From JAZQLP01 sp045542755 (GTDB taxonomy: Bacteria > Bacillota > Clostridia > Oscillospirales > UBA644): a DNA stretch of 18,182 nucleotides. A program made the translations under genes and the position numbers. Of this stretch, positions 14,363 through 18,182 are shown one piece after another. The stretch lies in assembly GCA_045542755.1 (NCBI GenBank), contig JAZQLP010000078.1:1-18182 (forward strand). Reading direction: 5' to 3'. The notes under the pieces were generated by a model. It ran no database searches, was not told the origin of the DNA, and saw nothing but the letters and a program-made list of their open reading frames with translations. How positions within the stretch are numbered: the first letter of the stretch is position 1; each line of letters starts with the position of its first letter.

Positions 14363-15012
14363 AGGTACTTATAACGGGAACATCCCAAGGAATAGGTAAA
14401 GCCATAGGGGAAAAGTTTTTAGCCTGCGGCCATGAAGTTATAGGTATAGACAGACAGCCCCAGAGTATTGTTGACGGCAAGTATACCCATTATCTCTGCG
14501 ACGTGAGGGACAAGGAAAATTTGCCAAAAATCGAGGACGTGGAGATACTTATAAACAATGCGGGAACCCAGAACGAGGACGACATAGATATAAACCTGAA
14601 AGCCCTTATACACATCACCGAAAGGTACGGCGTTCAGCCAAAAATCAAGTCTATTCTCAACATAGGCTCGGCCAGCGGACACACGGGGGCGGAGTTCCCC
14701 CAATACTGCGCAAGTAAGGGCGGAGTTATGGCCTACACGAAAAACGTGGCCATGAGGGTGGCGCCATTTGGAGCCACCTGCAACAGCCTTGACCCCGGCG
14801 GAGTTATTACGCCTCTCAATGAGCCCGTAATGAAGGACGAAAAGCTCTGGGCGGAAATAATGGCAGAAACTCCCCTAAAAAAATGGGCAACCGCCGAAGA
14901 AATGGCAGAATGGGCCTATTTCCTCACCGTTACCAATACCTTCTGCACGGGGCAGAATATTCTGGTTGACGGCGGCGAATCCATAAATTATAACTTTGTT
15001 TGGACTGAATAA
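14359..15012 (+). CDS. Compact SDR-family oxidoreductase
   Basis: A 217-residue classical short-chain dehydrogenase, shorter than the usual ~250. TGTSQGIG (6-13) is the cofactor motif; Asp31 at the end of the second strand suggests NAD preference. CDVR (47-50), NNAG (66-69), Ser104 or Ser106 in IGSASG, and Tyr116 with Lys120 in YCASK complete the catalytic set. The stretch between NNAG and the structural Asn79 is about ten residues shorter than usual, accounting for part of the small size. The C-terminal CTGQNILVDGGESI is typical. It overlaps the transporter gene by 4 bases and ends in front of a terminator, so both form one operon. Substrate unknown. Confidence 0.9.
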   Translation: MKVLITGTSQGIGKAIGEKFLACGHEVIGIDRQPQSIVDGKYTHYLCDVRDKENLPKIEDVEILINNAGTQNEDDIDINLKALIHITERYGVQPKIKSILNIGSASGHTGAEFPQYCASKGGVMAYTKNVAMRVAPFGATCNSLDPGGVITPLNEPVMKDEKLWAEIMAETPLKKWATAEEMAEWAYFLTVTNTFCTGQNILVDGGESINYNFVWTE

Positions 15013-15020
15013 GGATAAAG

Positions 15021-15053
15021 AAAGAACCTCTGCGGATGCAGGGGTTCTTTTTG
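15021..15053. terminator. Terminator between the SDR gene and yafQ
   Basis: AAAGAACCTCTGC (15021-15033), loop GGAT and GCAGGGGTTCTTT (15038-15050, one G-U pair), then TTT. On the minus strand the stem is followed by TTTCTTTAT, so it can also end the toxin transcript. It lies between convergent genes. Confidence 0.9.
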
Positions 15054-15055
15054 GT

Positions 15056-15334
15056 TTATTTGAACAATTCGGAGTGACTGCCGACACGGTTAAGGATCAA
15101 AAGAAGAACGTCGTTTACAATTTCATAAATCAATAGCCAATCGGACTCTATATGACATTCTCGACAATTTTTATAATTCCCGACCAATTCATGATCACGG
15201 TATTTTTCATCAAGCTTTTCACCGTCAGAAAGTTTTTCAATAACATCAAAGAGTTTATTAATATCTTTTCCTTGCTTTTTAGCAAGCTTTAAATCCTTTT
15301 TAAACTGTCCGGTAAATTTAACCTCATATTTCAA
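15056..15334 (-). CDS. yafQ: Type II toxin, YafQ family mRNA interferase
   Basis: A 92-residue RelE/YafQ-type ribosome-dependent endoribonuclease. The residues known to matter in E. coli YafQ are all present at corresponding positions: His48 in RDHEL, His61, Asp65 and Trp66 in CHIESDW, His87 in GSHSEL and Phe91. The FTGQFKKDLKLAKKQGKDINKL opening is also characteristic. It overlaps the antitoxin gene by 11 bases (15324-15334), the usual arrangement, and is followed by the shared terminator. The toxin appears intact. It should cut translated mRNA when the antitoxin is degraded. Lower GC than neighbours fits a mobile accessory pair. Confidence 0.93.
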   Translation of the reverse strand: MKYEVKFTGQFKKDLKLAKKQGKDINKLFDVIEKLSDGEKLDEKYRDHELVGNYKNCRECHIESDWLLIYEIVNDVLLLILNRVGSHSELFK

Positions 15335-15596
15335 GCGCCGCCTTTAAGTCATCCATATTAGTATACCCTTTGACATTCTTATCATCAGCTATTCTGCGAC
15401 CTTCTTCTATTGCGGCTACCGTAGTTTCGTTGGGCACATTTAACTTCAGTTCAAAAGGAATTCCGTTTTCTCTAATAGTCTGTCTTAAAAACATATTAAC
15501 GGCGGTGGTCATATTTAAACCAAGCTCTTCAAAAATCTTTTCTGCGGCAAGTTTAACCGCCTTATCAGTTCTTATATTCAAATTAGTATTGTTCAT
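15324..15596 (-). CDS. dinJ: Type II antitoxin, RelB/DinJ family
   Basis: A 90-residue antitoxin with an N-terminal ribbon-helix-helix DNA-binding domain: beta strand NLNIRTDKAVK (~5-15), then helices around AEKIFEELGLNMTTAVNMFLRQ. A C-terminal segment (~45-90) would wrap the YafQ toxin. The IPFEL segment after the RHH domain is typical of RelB/DinJ. Strong ribosome binding site GGGAGGG before the ATG. It is the first gene of the pair and is expected to repress its own promoter (15625-15654), which overlaps a perfect 12-bp dyad. Confidence 0.92.
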   Translation of the reverse strand: MNNTNLNIRTDKAVKLAAEKIFEELGLNMTTAVNMFLRQTIRENGIPFELKLNVPNETTVAAIEEGRRIADDKNVKGYTNMDDLKAALEI

Positions 15597-15624
15597 AATT
15601 ACCCTCCCATAATATTATATGCAT

Positions 15625-15654
15625 ATTATAACACAAAAATACGCACAATGTCAA
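15625..15654 (-). promoter_or_regulatory. Promoter and likely operator of the dinJ-yafQ operon
   Basis: On the minus strand TTGACA (15654-15649), an 18-base spacer and TATAAT (15630-15625). The -35 hexamer sits in the loop of a long hairpin and the spacer contains its 3' arm. A 10-base palindrome ATATGCATAT lies just downstream of the -10. Both dyads are candidate antitoxin operators. Confidence 0.8.
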
Positions 15655-15672
15655 TACACCGTGCGTATTTTT
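15635..15672 (-). terminator. Terminator-like hairpin of the kinase gene overlapping the TA promoter
   Basis: A perfect 12-base inverted repeat (15635-15646 and 15661-15672; core ATACGCAC and GTGCGTAT) with a 14-base loop. It begins 11 bases after the uridine kinase-like stop on the minus strand and its last arm ends in TTTTT. It resembles a rho-independent terminator and also brackets the -35 hexamer of the toxin-antitoxin promoter. Confidence 0.75.
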
Positions 15673-15683
15673 TATTTATTTTT

Positions 15684-16745
15684 TCAAGTATTAAACACAA
15701 ATCCCTTCTTTGAAAGCCTTTCTTCTATAGCAAAGGCGGAGAAGTAGGCGTTCTCACGGGGGATCCATTCGTTTATATACTTGGAATGGAGGAACTCGCC
15801 GTTTCTTTCAAGTATTCTTTGGGATTGGGTAGCGGGGTCGGTCTTTAAATAGACCCCGACGTCGTAATAATCGCCCAAAAACGGGTGGGCGGCGTAAACG
15901 CCCTCAACGACCACGGGGCGGCGATGAACGGATCTCATCAGGGGCGTAAACTCCATCGTGTGACAGTCGTAGCGGCGGTAGGATATTTCCTTATCGCCCC
16001 TGCGCAAGGGGTATATAATTTCGTTATAAAGCCGTTCCTTATCGAAAAACTCACCAATGCCGTTCAGTCTTTCGGGAGTGCGCTGGGCAGGGGTAAGAAA
16101 GTAATCGTCGGGAGTAAAAACCGCGGCGTCAAAGGCGGCGTAAAGAAGTGTGGCCAAGGTGGTTTTACCCGAGCCTGCCATACCGTCAATGGCGATTATG
16201 GGGTAAATAGAATTGGAGATATGGTTATCTATATTCCGAATAAGAGGAAAAAACTCCATACACTCAACACAAAGGACTCTGTATGCGGGGCTGTAGGCCT
16301 GTCTGTATTCCTCGCTATGACGGGGAATAACTCCCTCTTCAGGGTATAAGGCGGCAAAGTCGTCACCCGAAAAAGGCAGGTCAAGACTACCAGAATCAAT
16401 GGCGGCTCTCACGTTATCAAGGGCGGCCAAAAGCTCCTCGCGGGTGCCCTTTACCCTATTTGCGGAGTAAACGAAGAGATTATTTATTACCTCGGGAGAA
16501 AGGGTATTTTCCTTTGAGGCCAGGTTAAAGCGGCAGACCTTCTCCCCTATCCTCTCAAACAGAGGCTCGTCGGTGGGTGTAAGCCCCTCAAGCTCGGATT
16601 TGATATAAGCAAGACTTTTTTGGGGGTCGGATATGAGATGTCCGCCGCCCATTACAGCCTGAAACACAAGCTTTATAAGGTCTTGGGGGTGGCTTATGGG
16701 GCGAAGCTCCAGCTGGGGAGCGAGAATATCTTTAATAAGGTCCAT
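15684..16745 (-). CDS. Uridine kinase-like P-loop protein with an unassigned N-terminal domain
   Basis: A 353-residue protein. The C-terminal half (~180-353) is a uridine kinase/phosphoribulokinase-type domain: Walker A GMAGSGKT (188-195), the substrate-side DDY at 213-215, the YDCHTME segment (259-265), VVVEGVYA (278-285) and a lid-type Arg in SQRILERNG (308-316). Ordinary uridine kinases are ~210 residues and lack the N-terminal ~175. That part is helical-looking with RPISHPQDLIKLVFQAVMGG (15-34) and GGHLISD (34-40), and I cannot assign it to a named domain. The protein may phosphorylate a nucleoside or another small molecule. Own promoter (16776-16804), AAAGGAC before the ATG; divergent from the CYTH gene. 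Confidence 0.83.
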   Translation of the reverse strand: MDLIKDILAPQLELRPISHPQDLIKLVFQAVMGGGHLISDPQKSLAYIKSELEGLTPTDEPLFERIGEKVCRFNLASKENTLSPEVINNLFVYSANRVKGTREELLAALDNVRAAIDSGSLDLPFSGDDFAALYPEEGVIPRHSEEYRQAYSPAYRVLCVECMEFFPLIRNIDNHISNSIYPIIAIDGMAGSGKTTLATLLYAAFDAAVFTPDDYFLTPAQRTPERLNGIGEFFDKERLYNEIIYPLRRGDKEISYRRYDCHTMEFTPLMRSVHRRPVVVEGVYAAHPFLGDYYDVGVYLKTDPATQSQRILERNGEFLHSKYINEWIPRENAYFSAFAIEERLSKKGFVFNT

Positions 16746-16775
16746 ATACGCAGTCCTTTACAGTAGAATAAAATA

Positions 16776-16804
16776 AGTATAGCATATTTAATTATATTTG
16801 TCAA
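16776..16804 (-). promoter_or_regulatory. Sigma-A promoter of the uridine kinase-like gene
   Basis: On the minus strand TTGACA (16804-16799), a 17-base spacer and TATACT (16781-16776). Its -35 hexamer is 8 bases from that of the divergent CYTH promoter. Confidence 0.85.
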
Positions 16805-16812
16805 TTAAGGGG

Positions 16813-16841
16813 TTGACATTTAGGGAAAGGTTTAGTAAAAT
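16813..16841 (+). promoter_or_regulatory. Sigma-A promoter of the CYTH gene
   Basis: TTGACA (16813-16818), a 17-base spacer and TAAAAT (16836-16841), about 23 bases before the CYTH ATG. AGAAAGGTG precedes the start codon as ribosome binding site. Confidence 0.85.
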
Positions 16842-16864
16842 AAAAAGAGAAAGGTGGGCCGAAA

Positions 16865-17332
16865 ATGGAAATAGAGAGAAAGTTTCTTATGGAAGGCTTT
16901 CCGTCCGAGGAAGGCTTTGAGGAAAAGATTGCGGAGCAATATTATATAACCACCGAGCCCTATATCAGAATAAGAAGGTCTGAATCAAAGGGCAAGGTTA
17001 AGTACGTCCTTACCTTTAAGGGTGAAGGCACCCTCACAAGAACGGAAACGGAAATTGACCTCACAGAGGGGCAATATGAGGAGCTTAAAGCCCTCTGTAA
17101 AGGCCGTCCCTTAAGAAAGAGAACAAGGATATACCCCCTTGAAAATGGTCTATTTGTTGAAGTTAGTGCCGTAAACGAGGGTGAAGAGGGCGGCTTCTTC
17201 TACGCAGAGGTTGAGTTCCCCACCGAAGAGGCGGCGAAGGCCTTTGTTCCCCTGCCCTATTTTGGCAAAGACGTGACCGAAGACCCAGAATATAAGATGA
17301 ACAGGGTTGCGGAGAGATTCAATTTAATATAA
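16865..17332 (+). CDS. CYTH-domain protein (triphosphatase-like)
   Basis: A 155-residue single-domain CYTH protein. The N-terminal MEIERKFL carries the ExExK signature (Glu2, Glu4, Lys6) that binds metal and triphosphate. It is followed by YIRIRR (33-38) and the alternating basic/acidic strands YVLTFKGEG and TRTETEIDL expected of the eight-stranded tunnel. FYAEVEFP supplies further acidic ligands. Bacterial relatives hydrolyse inorganic triphosphate or thiamine triphosphate, and some are class IV adenylate cyclases; the size fits the short triphosphatase-like group. Function is not fixed by sequence. Monocistronic, between the divergent kinase-like gene and a terminator shared with dnaJ. Confidence 0.92.
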   Translation: MEIERKFLMEGFPSEEGFEEKIAEQYYITTEPYIRIRRSESKGKVKYVLTFKGEGTLTRTETEIDLTEGQYEELKALCKGRPLRKRTRIYPLENGLFVEVSAVNEGEEGGFFYAEVEFPTEEAAKAFVPLPYFGKDVTEDPEYKMNRVAERFNLI

Positions 17333-17338
17333 GCAGAA

Positions 17339-17364
17339 ATCCCGATGGAAAATTCCATCGGGAT
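17339..17364. terminator. Bidirectional terminator between the CYTH gene and dnaJ
   Basis: ATCCCGATGG (17339-17348), loop AAAATT and CCATCGGGAT (17355-17364) form a perfect 10-bp stem between convergent stop codons. The plus side continues ATAATTTTA, the minus side TTTCTG. Confidence 0.9.
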
Positions 17365-17370
17365 ATAATT

Positions 17371-18182
17371 TTACTTAAACGCGTCCTTTACCTTTGACCA
17401 AAAGCCGCTGTTCTTTTCGTAAGCCTTTGAGCCGGTGGCGGCGTCAAATTCCTTGAGGATGTCCTTCTGCTTCTGATTAAGCTTTCTGGGAACCTCAACG
17501 ATAACTCTGACGTACATATTGCCTCTGCCCTTGGTGTTGCGGAAGGGTACGCCGCGGTTCTTTATGGTGAACTCGGTGTAGGACTGGGTACCCTCGGGAA
17601 TGTGGAGCACCTCGGTGTCACCGTCAATGGTGGGAACCGATTTATCGCATCCAAGACAAGCCTCGACCACGGTGATATAAACGTCCAGATAGAGGTTGTT
17701 TTCCCTGCGGGTGAAGTATTTATCGGGGGTAACGGTAACGAGGATGTTAAGGTTGCCGTTGTATCCGCCCTTAAGGCCGTGGTCACCCTCACCTCGGAGA
17801 GAAAGGGTCTGGCCGTTGGAAATACCAACGGGAACGGGAACGGTTATGGTACGCTGTTTTCTTACGGTACCCTTGCCGTTACAGGTCTTACAAACGTCCT
17901 TGATTATCTTACCCGAGCCGTAACATGAGGTACAAGCTCTTTCGGTGGATATGGCACCGAATACGGTCTGAGAAACGCTCTTTACGCGGCCTGTTCCGCG
18001 GCAGGCGGTACAGGTCTGGGGTGTGGTACCCTTTTCAGCACCCGAGCCCGAGCACTCATCGCAGACCTCGTTTCTTGAAACGGTTATGTTCTTTGTGCAG
18101 CCAAATACCGACTCCTTGAAGGTAAGGGTTATCCTTACGTTAACGTCGTCGCCGGGAATGGCGCTGGAGCGTCTGGTGGAGC
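17371..18182 (-). CDS. dnaJ: Chaperone DnaJ (C-terminal part)
   Basis: The frame is open from the right edge down to TAA at 17371-17373, giving the last ~269 residues of a type I DnaJ; the J domain and Gly/Phe region lie outside the window. Translating the minus strand shows the four zinc-binding repeats in order, CDECSGSG, CTACRGTG, CTSCYGSG and CKTCNGKG, lying at about 18060-17870. They follow a GDDVNVRITLTFKESVFGC segment. Then come the substrate-binding beta domains with VPVPVGISNGQ, GGYNGNLNV and GDTEVLHIPEGTQ. The C-terminal tail is KAYEKNSGFWSKVKDAF. It is the co-chaperone that delivers clients to DnaK. grpE and dnaK are expected upstream, outside the window. Confidence 0.96.
   Translation of the reverse strand, partial: STRRSSAIPGDDVNVRITLTFKESVFGCTKNITVSRNEVCDECSGSGAEKGTTPQTCTACRGTGRVKSVSQTVFGAISTERACTSCYGSGKIIKDVCKTCNGKGTVRKQRTITVPVPVGISNGQTLSLRGEGDHGLKGGYNGNLNILVTVTPDKYFTRRENNLYLDVYITVVEACLGCDKSVPTIDGDTEVLHIPEGTQSYTEFTIKNRGVPFRNTKGRGNMYVRVIVEVPRKLNQKQKDILKEFDAATGSKAYEKNSGFWSKVKDAFK

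Noticed and set aside
15056..15596. Toxin-antitoxin pair as a degenerate remnant
   Set aside because: Both genes are full length, overlap in the usual way, have a strong promoter and ribosome binding site, and the toxin retains all the expected active-site residues.

Overview
The window looks like chromosomal DNA of an anaerobic, Gram-positive, probably endospore-forming member of the Clostridia, plausibly a gut Oscillospirales or Christensenellales-type organism. The reasons are a Spo0A homologue, AGGAG-type ribosome binding sites, consensus sigma-A promoters with mostly 17-base spacers, short intergenic gaps and simple hairpin-plus-T terminators. The genus is not determinable from the sequence alone. 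I saw no tRNA, rRNA, CRISPR array, prophage or transposase gene.

Layout from left to right. (1) 1-1680, plus strand: the 3' part of mannose-6-phosphate isomerase (manA), followed by an SGNH/GDSL-type esterase lipoprotein. (2) 1722-2544: a convergent terminator, an AT-rich minus-strand SAM methyltransferase that looks foreign to its surroundings, and a 150-base array of small hairpins organised as a larger inverted repeat. (3) 7078 down to 2553, minus strand: a four-gene sugar-catabolic operon encoding a xylose isomerase-like epimerase, a metallo-beta-lactamase-fold hydrolase, a GH-A-clan-like glycoside hydrolase and a short-chain dehydrogenase. It has a candidate promoter upstream. (4) 7258-9798, plus strand: a perfect consensus promoter, argS and an HD-domain phosphohydrolase. 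(5) 11289 down to 9796, minus strand: an AEC-family transporter and a small YdcZ-type DMT transporter, separated by a terminator whose stem also holds the ribosome binding site of the second gene. (6) 11353-15050, plus strand: galE, spo0A, and a two-gene operon of a VUT/YhhQ-like transporter and a second dehydrogenase, each unit with its own promoter and terminator. (7) 16804 down to 15056, minus strand: a uridine kinase-like protein with an unassigned N-terminal domain, then a DinJ-YafQ toxin-antitoxin pair whose promoter is embedded in the kinase terminator hairpin. (8) 16813-17364: a CYTH-domain phosphatase, divergent from the kinase. (9) 18182 down to 17371: the C-terminal two thirds of dnaJ, with four zinc-binding motifs.

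Most genes are housekeeping or metabolic. The clearest functional group is the 2.5-7.1 kb operon. It suggests intracellular hydrolysis of an imported glycoside, followed by oxidation or isomerisation of the released sugar. No transporter for it lies in the window and its substrate is unknown. manA and galE also belong to sugar metabolism but are separate transcription units. The accessory-looking parts are the methyltransferase with its hairpin array and the toxin-antitoxin pair.
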